From JAAYZM01 sp964510785 (GTDB lineage: Bacteria > Actinomycetota > Actinomycetes > Actinomycetales > Cellulomonadaceae): 9,566 bases of DNA. Made by a program: the position numbers and the translations under genes. Of the stretch, positions 1 to 6,306 are shown in pieces. The stretch's first letter is position 1. Each line of letters begins with the position of its first letter. The notes under the pieces were generated by a model that saw only the letters and a program-made list of their open reading frames with translations, was not told the DNA's origin and did not search any database. Where the stretch lies: contig CAZECM010000104.1 of NCBI GenBank assembly GCA_964510785.1, positions 1 to 9,566 on the forward strand, written 5' to 3'.

Positions 1-1226
1 CGGAGTACGGCGTGGCCGCGCACTGGATGTACAAGGAGAACGCGAAGAGCGCGGCGGCCGCGCGCGAGGAGACCGCGGAGATGCCGTGGCTGCGCCAGCT
101 CGTGGACTGGCAGCGCGAGACGGCAGACCCGGGGGAGTTCCTCGACTCGCTGCGCTTCGAGATCGCGGGCGCCGAGGTCTACGTCTTCACCCCGAAGGGC
201 GAGGTCGTGTCGCTGCCCGCGGGGTCCACGCCGGTGGACTTCGCCTATGCCGTGCACACCGAGGTGGGCCACCGCACGATGGGCGCGCGCGTCAACGGCC
301 GGCTCATCCCGCTCGACTCGACGCTCGAGAACGGCGACGTGGTCGAGGTCCTCACGTCGAAGTCGGAGACGGCGGGGCCGAGCCACGACTGGCTCACCTT
401 CGTGAAGAGCCCGCGCGCCCGCAACAAGATCCGGCAGTGGTTCTCCAAGGAGCGCCGCGAGGAGGCCCTCGAGCAGGGCAAGGACGCGATCGCGAAGGCG
501 ATGCGCAAGCAGAACCTGCCGATCCAGCGCATGGCCTCCCACGAGTCGCTGCTCGCCGTGGCCACGGAGCTGCGCTACGCGGACGTCTCGGCGCTCTACG
601 CTGCGATCGGCGAGGGGCAGATCTCCGCGGCGAGCGTCGTCGCGCGGCTCGTGCACTCGCTCGGGGGCGAGTCGGGTGCGGAGGAGGACCTCGCCGAGAC
701 CACCCGGCCCGGTCGCGACTCGCGACGCGTGCGCACGGGCGACCCCGGCGTCATCGTCAAGGGCGTCGAGGACATCTGGGTCAAGCTCGCCAAGTGCTGC
801 ACCCCGGTCCCGGGCGACGAGATCGTCGGCTTCATCACGAAGTCACAGGGCGTCAGCGTGCACCGCTCGGACTGTTCCAACGTCGAGGGACTACGGGCGC
901 ACCCCGAGCGCATGGTCGAGGTCGACTGGACGCAGGGCAGCGCGACGCTGTTCCTCGTACAGATCCAGGTCGAGGCGCTCGACCGGTCCCGGCTGCTCTC
1001 GGACGTGACCAGGGTGCTCTCCGACCATCACGTCAACATCCTGTCCGGCTCCGTGTCGACCACCACGGACCGCGTGGCGATCTCCCGCTTCGTCTTCGAG
1101 ATGGCCGAGCCCGCCCACCTCGCGCAGCTGCTCTCGGCCGTGCGCAAGATCGACGGCGTCTTCGACGCGTACCGCATCACCGGCTCACGCAACGACGTCG
1201 TGAGCCGGGTCGGCACCGCCGACTGA
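1..1226 (+). CDS. relA: RelA/SpoT family (p)ppGpp synthetase/hydrolase, C-terminal part (5' end outside window)
   Basis: This is the regulatory half of the long RelA/SpoT homologue that makes and degrades (p)ppGpp in the stringent response. The first complete codon is at position 3, leaving 407 residues here. The fragment opens with EYGVAAHW, the end of the synthetase domain, so the HD hydrolase and most of the synthetase domain lie upstream. A TGS domain follows (about residues 59-119, VYVFTPKGEVVSLPAGSTPVDFAY region), then a helical linker starting with the HDWL..VKSPRARNKI stretch. Next is the conserved-cysteine domain (C265, C266 in KCCTPVPGDEI and H287/C291 in HRSDC). The ACT domain comes last (about 312-390) with the LLSDVTRVLSD and NILSG motifs. 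By family knowledge this half contacts the ribosome and uncharged tRNA and controls the catalytic half. All landmark motifs are intact. The gene converges on the DUF349 gene with a 19-nt gap. The codon phase is unambiguous; the true start is not visible. Confidence 0.97.
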   Translation, partial: EYGVAAHWMYKENAKSAAAAREETAEMPWLRQLVDWQRETADPGEFLDSLRFEIAGAEVYVFTPKGEVVSLPAGSTPVDFAYAVHTEVGHRTMGARVNGRLIPLDSTLENGDVVEVLTSKSETAGPSHDWLTFVKSPRARNKIRQWFSKERREEALEQGKDAIAKAMRKQNLPIQRMASHESLLAVATELRYADVSALYAAIGEGQISAASVVARLVHSLGGESGAEEDLAETTRPGRDSRRVRTGDPGVIVKGVEDIWVKLAKCCTPVPGDEIVGFITKSQGVSVHRSDCSNVEGLRAHPERMVEVDWTQGSATLFLVQIQVEALDRSRLLSDVTRVLSDHHVNILSGSVSTTTDRVAISRFVFEMAEPAHLAQLLSAVRKIDGVFDAYRITGSRNDVVSRVGTAD

Positions 1227-1259
1227 CGCGGCGCCCGCCTTCTCGTCAGGAGTCGGCGG
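1216..1259. terminator. Bidirectional hairpin between convergent relA and DUF349 gene
   Basis: Positions 1216-1222 pair with 1253-1259 (7 bp) and 1223-1228 (CTGACG) pair with 1244-1249 (CGTCAG, 6 bp), with a 3-nt bulge at 1250-1252 and a 15-nt loop. The relA stop TGA (1224-1226) lies opposite the DUF349 stop (TCA, 1246-1248) in the same stem. The structure reads equally on both strands. No U-tract follows on either side, which is common for actinobacterial terminators but leaves efficiency uncertain. Assignment as a shared terminator is inferred from position and symmetry. Confidence 0.5.
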
Positions 1260-2964
1260 CGGCCTTCTGGATCTGCGTGAGCCAGGACCGTCGCGCGTCT
1301 AGCGCGGCCTGCGCCTCGGCGATCTTCTTCTTGTCTCCCGCGGCCTCGGCGTCCGCGAGCTCCGCCTCGAGGCCGGCGATGGCCTGCTCGAGCTGCGCAG
1401 CCGCACCCTCGGCGCGCGCACGCGTCTCCGGGTTGGACTTCTTCCACGCGGACTGCTCGGCGTCCCGGACCGCCTGCTCGACGGCGCGCATGCGGCCCTC
1501 GACGCGCTGCACGTCGTTGCGCGGCACCTTGCCGGCGGCGTCCCAGCGGTCCTGGAGGAGGCGCAACGTGGTCTTGGCCGCCTGCAGGTCCTTCACGGGG
1601 ACGAGCTTCTCGGCCTCGGTGAGGATCTGGTCCTTGATCGCCAGGTTCGCCCGGTACTCCTCGTCCGTCGCGGCGTTCGCTGCGTCACGGGCGGCGAAGA
1701 AGGCATCCTGGGCGGCGCGGAACTTTGCCCAGAGGGCGTCGTCGTCCTTGCGGCTCGCGCGCCCGGCGGCCTTCCAGCGGGTCATCAGGTCGCGGTAGGC
1801 GCCCGTCGTCGGCCCCCAGTCCGTGCTTGACTGCAGCTTCTCCGCCTCGGCGACGAGCTCTTCCTTGGCGCGCTTCGACGAGGAGTTGCGGGTCTCGAGC
1901 TCGGAGAAGTAGTGCCTGCGCTGCCGGTCGAACGTGGTGCGGGCGGCCGAGAACCGCTTCCACAGGGCGTCCTCGGCGGTGCGGTCGATGCGAGGACCGG
2001 CCTGCTGGGCGGCCTTCCACCGGTCGAGCAGCACACGCAGGGCTTCCCCGGACTGCTTCCACTGCATGCGCTCGGGGTCGCGCGCGGCGATCGTCTCGGC
2101 CTCCTCGATGAGGAGGGTCCGGGCGGCGAGGGCTTCCTCCTTGGCGGCGGCGCGCGCTGCCTCGGCCACGGCGCGGCGCTCGGCCGCGATGCCGCGCAGC
2201 GCGTCCAGGCGGGCGCGCAGGCCGGGGAGGTCGCCGACGGCGGACGGCTCGGCAGTCTCCTCCGTGAGCTTGGCGAGCGTCTGGTCGATCTCCTTGACCG
2301 CGAGATCGGTCGCGCCGAGGCGTGCCTCGAAGACGGCGATCTTCGCGTTGAGGTCGAGGTAGCGGCGGACGTAGAAGGCCAACGCCTCGTCCGCGGTCGC
2401 TTCCGGCATCTGCCCGACGGCGCGCTCGCCCGCCTCGTCCGTGACATAGACCGTGCCGTCCTCGCCGACCCGGCCGAAGGTCGACGCGCGGGCCGCCTCG
2501 GCTGCGTCGGCGGGCGGGGCCACCACGGGGATCGGCACGCTCGCCGGTGCGGCGGCCACCGCGGCGGTGCCGGGCCGGGGGAGCGGCCGCGGGCGCGGGA
2601 GCGCCGAGGGCTTGGGTACCACCGTGGCCGGCGTCGGGACGGGTGTTGCGGGTACTTCCGCGACCGGCTCCTCGACAGCAGGTGCCTCGACGACCGACTC
2701 CGTGACCGCCTCCACGACCGCGGGCTCCGCAGCGGCTGCTTCACCGGCGGCTGCTTCTTCGGCAGCTGTTTCCGTGGCGACGGGCTCGTCGATGACCGGC
2801 TCGTCGCTGACGGGCTCGTCGGCGACCGGCGCTTCCGCGACGGGCTGCTCGACGGAGGCCTCGTCCGCGACGACGGCTTCCTCGGTGAGCTCCGGAGCGG
2901 GTGCCGAAACAACCTCCTCGGCGGTCTCGGTTGCTTGCTGGTCGACTTCTGGCGTCTCGGTCAC
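1246..2964 (-). CDS. DUF349 domain-containing coiled-coil protein with acidic Ala/Pro-rich N-terminus
   Basis: A 572-residue protein of unknown molecular function. Residues 1-155 are low complexity: an acidic Glu/Ala/Val/Pro stretch with DEPV repeats, then a basic Pro/Arg patch around 117-131 (KPSALPRPRPLPRP) and an Ala/Pro linker. About 160-300 is a helical module beginning FGRVGEDGTVYV. The rest carries three DUF349 units, recognisable by RWKAAQQAG (about 315), RWKAAGRAS (396) and RWDAAGKVP (473), each followed by a W/R-containing helix such as LWKRFSAAR or LWAKFRAAQ. The C-terminus is a coiled coil rich in Glu, Ala and Lys. The GTG start at 2964 overlaps the TGA of the cyclophilin gene as GTGA, with AAGGGG about 10 nt upstream, so the two are translationally coupled. 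The open frame continues upstream to 3321, but that extension lies wholly inside the cyclophilin gene and is rejected. No signal peptide or transmembrane segment is seen, so it is probably cytoplasmic. Older annotations calling this family DNA-repair ATPases are unsupported here: no Walker motif is visible. Confidence 0.9.
   Translation of the reverse strand: MTETPEVDQQATETAEEVVSAPAPELTEEAVVADEASVEQPVAEAPVADEPVSDEPVIDEPVATETAAEEAAAGEAAAAEPAVVEAVTESVVEAPAVEEPVAEVPATPVPTPATVVPKPSALPRPRPLPRPGTAAVAAAPASVPIPVVAPPADAAEAARASTFGRVGEDGTVYVTDEAGERAVGQMPEATADEALAFYVRRYLDLNAKIAVFEARLGATDLAVKEIDQTLAKLTEETAEPSAVGDLPGLRARLDALRGIAAERRAVAEAARAAAKEEALAARTLLIEEAETIAARDPERMQWKQSGEALRVLLDRWKAAQQAGPRIDRTAEDALWKRFSAARTTFDRQRRHYFSELETRNSSSKRAKEELVAEAEKLQSSTDWGPTTGAYRDLMTRWKAAGRASRKDDDALWAKFRAAQDAFFAARDAANAATDEEYRANLAIKDQILTEAEKLVPVKDLQAAKTTLRLLQDRWDAAGKVPRNDVQRVEGRMRAVEQAVRDAEQSAWKKSNPETRARAEGAAAQLEQAIAGLEAELADAEAAGDKKKIAEAQAALDARRSWLTQIQKAAADS
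2779..2838 (-). repeat. 15-bp tandem repeat coding DEPV units in the DUF349 protein
   Basis: Units start at 2779, 2794 and 2809 on the plus strand, each close to GACSGGCTCGTCGNN, with a degenerate fourth unit at 2824. They encode the repeated five-residue pattern (A/S/I)DEPV at about residues 48-62. The 15-bp period keeps the frame, so copy number can change without a frameshift. It lies within the disordered acidic N-terminus. Confidence 0.7.
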
Positions 2965-3797
2965 TGGACCTGCACCCCTTCGATGATGACGTCCGACTTC
3001 GGGGAGACTGCGTCGTCCCCGTTGCCCTCGTCGACGATGGCCTGCACGACGTCGAGTCCCGACGTGATTCGGCCAAACACGGTGTACCCGCCCGCGGAGT
3101 CGGACGAGATCGGTGAGTCCTCGTAGACGAGGAAGAACTGTGAGCCCATGGAGTAGCCGTTCTGGCCCACCCGCGCCATGGCGATCGTGCCGGCGGGGTA
3201 GACGTCGTCGGCGGGGGCGTTCTCGACCGGACCCCAGTCGTAGCCGGGACCGCCCGTACCCGTGGCGTCGGGGTCGCCGCACTGCAGGATGTAGATCCCG
3301 CTCGTGACGAGCCGGTGGCACTTGGTGTCGTCGAAGAAGCCGGCCTGGGCGAGCGTCACGAAGTTTGCGACGGCCTGCGGGGCCGCGGCCCCGTCGAGCT
3401 CGATCGAGATCTCGCCGCGGTTGGTCGCGAGCGAACCCGTCCAGGTGCGGCCCTCGGCGAGCTCGGGCGCCGGGACCAGCTCGGAGTTGGAGGGTTCCGC
3501 CGTCGGCTCAGCCGTGGGCTCCGGCGTCGGCTCCGTGGCATCCGCCGGAGGGGTGCCGTAGGCGTTCGCCGAGGTGGACGGGTCGTTCGCGGCATTCGCC
3601 TGGCTGAGCACGATCGTCGCGGTCACGCCGAGCGACAGCACCAGGGCGACCACGACCCAGATCCCGATGATGCGTCGGCGGTGCCTGGCCTTGTCACGCG
3701 CCACCTTGCCGGCCTGATACTTGGCATAGCGGCGTCGCGCGGCCTCGCGCTCACGCTTGCTCGACGGCAACCGGTGCTCCTTCGGTGTCGCGGGCAC
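2961..3797 (-). CDS. Membrane-anchored cyclophilin-type peptidyl-prolyl cis-trans isomerase
   Basis: A 278-residue cyclophilin predicted to act on folding proteins outside the cytoplasmic membrane. The basic cytoplasmic N-terminus (SSKREREAARRRYAKY) is followed by one transmembrane helix at about 43-63 (IIGIWVVVALVLSLGVTAT), a Thr/Pro/Glu linker at 87-112 (TEPTPEPTAEPTAEP) and the cyclophilin domain from about 117. Visible active-site landmarks are HR at 161-162 (the catalytic Arg), Q172 in LQCGDP and GSQFF at 218-222. The CypA Trp position falls in the SAGGYTVFG segment and is not Trp, as is usual for this secreted actinobacterial group. C160 and C173 could form a disulfide. The start is GTG at 3797, with GGAG about 10 nt upstream and a TAGACT -10 box 36 nt further. 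It is the first gene of a two-gene unit with the DUF349 gene. Low-complexity linkers plus an intact core make function likely; its clients are unknown. Confidence 0.93.
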   Translation of the reverse strand: MPATPKEHRLPSSKREREAARRRYAKYQAGKVARDKARHRRRIIGIWVVVALVLSLGVTATIVLSQANAANDPSTSANAYGTPPADATEPTPEPTAEPTAEPSNSELVPAPELAEGRTWTGSLATNRGEISIELDGAAAPQAVANFVTLAQAGFFDDTKCHRLVTSGIYILQCGDPDATGTGGPGYDWGPVENAPADDVYPAGTIAMARVGQNGYSMGSQFFLVYEDSPISSDSAGGYTVFGRITSGLDVVQAIVDEGNGDDAVSPKSDVIIEGVQVQ

Positions 3798-3832
3798 GGC
3801 GATGCCGCTCCGCAGGTCGGATGTCCGTGCAC

Positions 3833-3838
3833 AGTCTA
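3833..3838 (-). promoter_or_regulatory. -10 box (TAGACT) of the cyclophilin-DUF349 unit
   Basis: On the minus strand the hexamer reads TAGACT, a strong match to the actinobacterial vegetative -10 consensus TANNNT. Transcription would start near 3826-3827, giving a leader of about 29 nt that contains GGAG before the GTG at 3797. No good TTGACA-like -35 hexamer sits 16-18 bp upstream. The 143-nt divergent gap 3798-3940 holds this box and the one for the opposite gene, and nothing else I recognise. Confidence 0.6.
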
Positions 3839-3928
3839 GGCAACGCGGCCCGCCCGGCGGCCCTCAGGGACCGCTCGTAGGTCACGGTCCGGTATCGTTC
3901 CGGCGCCCGCGCGGGGCCGGTGCTCGCC

Positions 3929-3940
3929 TACGCTGAGGTC
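3929..3940 (+). promoter_or_regulatory. Candidate -10 box (TACGCT) for a leaderless MBL-hisS transcript
   Basis: TACGCT at 3929-3934 is followed by six bases (GAGGTC) and then GTG at 3941. In actinobacteria a TANNNT box six or seven bases before a start codon is the usual layout of a leaderless mRNA that begins at the start codon. The alternative GTG at 3920 would put this box inside the coding region. A clear -35 hexamer is not visible. Confidence 0.5.
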
Positions 3941-4690
3941 GTGCTCGTCCTCACGATCGTCGCCCCCGTGTTCGCCACGAACTGCTACGTCGTCGCGCCG
4001 GCCGCGGGCCGGGAGTGCGTGATCGTCGACGTCGGGGCAGGGGTGGCCGACGCCGTGCACGCCGCCGTCGTCGCGCACGACCTCACTCCCGTGGGTGTTC
4101 TCGCCACCCACGGGCACGTCGACCACACGTGGGGCGCTGCCGAGGTGAGTGCCCGCTACGACGTGCCGTTGTTCATCCACGAGGCCGATGCGTACCGGCT
4201 CACCGACCCCTTCGGGACCCTCGGCGGCGGGCAGCTCGTCGCGGCGCTCGAGCAGCTGGGGATGTACGCGGCCGACTACCTGGCCCCGCAGCGGGTCGTG
4301 CCGGTGGCGACCGGGCATCGGGGCCGGTCGCGCCTCGAGCTCGCGGAGCTGCCGCTGACGTGGCTGCATGCGCCCGGGCACACCCAGGGCGCGAGCCTGC
4401 TCAGCGTCCCGAGGGCGCCGTCGTCGGCGTCGGACCTCCTCCTCGGTGAGGGCTGGCCGCGCGAGCTCGCTCCCTCGCGCACCGTCTTCAGCGGCGACGT
4501 GCTGTTCGCCGGGACCGTGGGGCGCACCGACCTGCCCGGCGGGGACGACGTCGAGATGGCCGCGACGCTCACCGATCCCGTCGGTACGCTCGCTCCGGAC
4601 GTGCTCGTGCTGCCCGGCCACGGGCCCGCGACCCGCATGGACGTGGAGTACCGTCGCAACCCGTTCCTCACCGCGTCCGACCAGCTCTGA
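3941..4690 (+). CDS. Metallo-beta-lactamase-fold hydrolase (glyoxalase II-like)
   Basis: A 249-residue cytoplasmic metal-dependent hydrolase. The N-terminus LTIVAPVFATNCYVV matches the family opening in which TNCY precedes the first strand. The metal-binding signature THGHVDH is at 56-62 (H57, H59, D61, H62), with H147 in HAPGHTQG, D186 in FSGDVLF and H227 in LPGHGP. A full two-metal site is therefore present. A segment of about 24 residues (158-181) between the HAPGHTQG and FSGD motifs is variable and Ala/Ser-rich. By family knowledge such proteins hydrolyse thioesters, but glutathione is absent from actinobacteria, so mycothiol-linked or other thioesters are more plausible; the substrate is unknown. 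Start: GTG at 3941 is preferred because of the leaderless -10 arrangement and family N-terminus. GTG at 3920 would add seven residues and lacks a convincing ribosome binding site. hisS begins 31 nt after its stop, so the two are probably cotranscribed. Confidence 0.92.
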   Translation: MLVLTIVAPVFATNCYVVAPAAGRECVIVDVGAGVADAVHAAVVAHDLTPVGVLATHGHVDHTWGAAEVSARYDVPLFIHEADAYRLTDPFGTLGGGQLVAALEQLGMYAADYLAPQRVVPVATGHRGRSRLELAELPLTWLHAPGHTQGASLLSVPRAPSSASDLLLGEGWPRELAPSRTVFSGDVLFAGTVGRTDLPGGDDVEMAATLTDPVGTLAPDVLVLPGHGPATRMDVEYRRNPFLTASDQL

Positions 4691-4721
4691 CGCGGCCCCG
4701 TACCTGGAAGGATCAGGCCCC

Positions 4722-6080
4722 ATGGCCCGCCCTACGCCCCTGTCCGGCTTTCCCGAGTGGCTCCCCGAGGGGCGCGTCGTCGAGCACGCGGTGCTCGAGA
4801 CCTTGCGGCGGACCTTCGAGCTGCACGGCTTCGCGGGGATCGAGACGCGGGCCGTCGAACCGCTCGACCAGCTGCTGCGCAAGGGCGAGACGTCCAAGGA
4901 GGTCTACGTGCTGCGCCGGTTGCAGGCCGACGACGACGGCGGGGACTCCGGGCTCGGTCTGCACTTCGACCTGACCGTGCCGTTCGCGCGGTACGTGCTC
5001 GAGCACTCCGGCAAGCTGCACTTCCCGTTCCGCCGCTACCAGATCCAGAAGGTGTGGCGTGGCGAGCGCCCCCAGGACGGCCGGTTCCGCGAGTTCTACC
5101 AGGCGGACATCGACGTCGTGGGGCTCGGCGAGCTCGCGTTCCACCACGAGGTGGAGGTCGCCGTCGTCGTCGCCGCGGGTTTCGCCACGCTCGCGCCGCT
5201 CGGGGTGCCGCCGGTGCGGCTGCTCGTCAACAACCGTGCGCTCGCCGAGGGGCTGTACCGCGGGCTCGGGCTGACGGACGTCGAGGCGGTGCTGCGGTGC
5301 ATCGACAAGCTCGCGAAGATCGGGCCGGAGGCGACGGTCGCGCTGCTGGTTGCGGAGGCCGGGGCGAGCGCCGAGCAGGCGGCGGCGTGCCTCGAGCTGG
5401 CCGGGATCTCGTCGTCGGACGGGGCTGCGCTCCTGGGTGCGGTGCGCGAGGTGGCCGAGCGGCGGGGTGTCGCGGCGGAGTCCTTCGGCGACGGGCTCGA
5501 GCGCCTCGCCGAGCTCGTGGACGCCGTGAACGCGCGGGTGCCCGGGATCGCGCGGGCCGACCTCTCGATCGCGCGCGGGCTCGACTACTACACGGGATCG
5601 GTGTTCGAGACGGTGCTCGAGGGGCACGAGGACCTCGGGTCGATCTGCTCGGGCGGCCGGTACGACGCGCTCGCCACGGACGGGTCCACGACCTATCCCG
5701 GGGTGGGCTTGTCCTTCGGGGTGTCACGGATCGTGTCGCGGTTGCTCGGGGCGGGGCTCGTCTCGGCCTCGCGCTCGGTGCCCAGCGCCGTGCTCGTGGC
5801 CGTGACGGACGAGGACTCGCGGGGTGCGTCTGAGCTGGTTGCCGCCGCACTGCGCGCGCGGGGGGTGCCGTGCGAGGTGGCGCCGAGTGCCGCGAAGTTC
5901 GGCAAGCAGATCCGGCACGCCGACCGACGCGGGATCCCGTTCGTGTGGTTCCCGGGTGCTGGCGAGGACGGCTCCGACCAGGTCAAGGACATCCGCTCCG
6001 GGGAGCAGGTCGCGGCCGACGCCTCGGTGTGGGCGCCGCCCGCCGATGACCTGTGGCCGAGGGCCGTCGCGGGGGAGTAG
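4722..6080 (+). CDS. hisS: Histidine--tRNA ligase (HisRS)
   Basis: A 452-residue class II aminoacyl-tRNA synthetase charging tRNA-His with histidine in the cytoplasm. ATG at 4722 follows GGAAGGA (4706-4712) with a 9-nt gap. Motif 2 spans about 103-134 (FRRYQIQKVWRGERPQDGRF then REFYQADID). The histidine-specific motifs are RGLDYYTG at 285-292 and CSGGRYD at 309-315, and motif 3 is GVGLSFGVSR at 327-336. The anticodon-binding domain runs from about 355 to the end and includes KFGKQIRHADRRGIPFVWF. The protein lacks the LRPEGT-type segment of E. coli-like HisRS and instead has LHFDLTVPFARY (80-91), which resembles the eukaryotic enzyme's RYDLTVPFARY. I recall this form from Micrococcales and bifidobacteria, so I read it as the alternative HisRS clade rather than as damage. 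It follows the MBL hydrolase gene closely. No T-box or other leader regulator is visible in the 31-nt gap. Confidence 0.97.
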   Translation: MARPTPLSGFPEWLPEGRVVEHAVLETLRRTFELHGFAGIETRAVEPLDQLLRKGETSKEVYVLRRLQADDDGGDSGLGLHFDLTVPFARYVLEHSGKLHFPFRRYQIQKVWRGERPQDGRFREFYQADIDVVGLGELAFHHEVEVAVVVAAGFATLAPLGVPPVRLLVNNRALAEGLYRGLGLTDVEAVLRCIDKLAKIGPEATVALLVAEAGASAEQAAACLELAGISSSDGAALLGAVREVAERRGVAAESFGDGLERLAELVDAVNARVPGIARADLSIARGLDYYTGSVFETVLEGHEDLGSICSGGRYDALATDGSTTYPGVGLSFGVSRIVSRLLGAGLVSASRSVPSAVLVAVTDEDSRGASELVAAALRARGVPCEVAPSAAKFGKQIRHADRRGIPFVWFPGAGEDGSDQVKDIRSGEQVAADASVWAPPADDLWPRAVAGE

Positions 6081-6101
6081 CCGGGCGGAGGCTCCGGTGT
6101 T

Positions 6102-6204
6102 CCGGCGTCACGGCGGGCGAAGCGACAGATGTGGCTGGTGAGGCGCGTGTGCGTCGCATCAGTCACTCCCGCCACTCGAGTAACTTCACCCGCCGTGACG
6201 CCGG
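6102..6204. repeat. 103-nt imperfect inverted repeat (21-nt arms) downstream of hisS
   Basis: Arms at 6102-6122 and 6184-6204 are reverse complements at 20 of 21 positions (mismatch 6118 versus 6188); the shared core reads CCGGCGTCACGGCGGG. The 61-nt interior also folds: GTGGC 6131-6135 pairs with GCCAC 6171-6175, and GTGA 6138-6141 with TCAC 6163-6166, separated from the arms by an 8-by-8 internal loop. The element starts 22 nt after the hisS stop and ends about 100 nt before the next gene. It could be a non-autonomous mobile element, a structured RNA or an elaborate transcription end. No U-tract and no flanking target duplication is evident. This and the next gene's weak upstream signals are all I see in 6081-6306. 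Confidence 0.65.
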
Positions 6205-6306
6205 GGGCCAGGCCGGGCCGAGCAGCCTGGGCCGTGGCGCCGCGCGTTCCACAGGTCTAGCTCCCGCCCGCGCGCGACCTCTGTGCGACTTGCCACGCTG
6301 CGTGTC

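Noticed and set aside
86..1798. 570-codon plus-strand open frame across relA and the DUF349 gene
   Set aside because: Arg/Ala/Pro-rich translation typical of an off-frame reading of GC-rich DNA; relA has complete domain matches in the correct frame.
2965..3321. Upstream extension of the DUF349 reading frame to 691 residues
   Set aside because: It lies entirely inside the cyclophilin gene in another frame and its translation is Arg/Gly-rich noise. The GTG at 2964 has a ribosome binding site and a classic stop-start overlap.
3861..3869. Palindrome CCCTCAGGG in the divergent gap as an operator
   Set aside because: Nine bases in GC-rich DNA is easily chance, and it is not positioned over either -10 box.
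4701..4712. Shared decamer CCTGGAAGGA before both hisS and aspS as a common regulatory site
   Set aside because: Most of the match is the ribosome binding site itself, so similarity is expected without special regulation.
4368..4721. In-frame extension of hisS by 118 codons
   Set aside because: The added part overlaps the MBL hydrolase gene out of frame and does not resemble HisRS. ATG 4722 has GGAAGGA at good spacing and matches the family N-terminus.
3836..4897. 353-codon minus-strand open frame opposite the MBL hydrolase gene
   Set aside because: Composition is His/Arg/Val shadow coding, and it covers the divergent promoter region. The opposite strand has all five metal-binding motifs.
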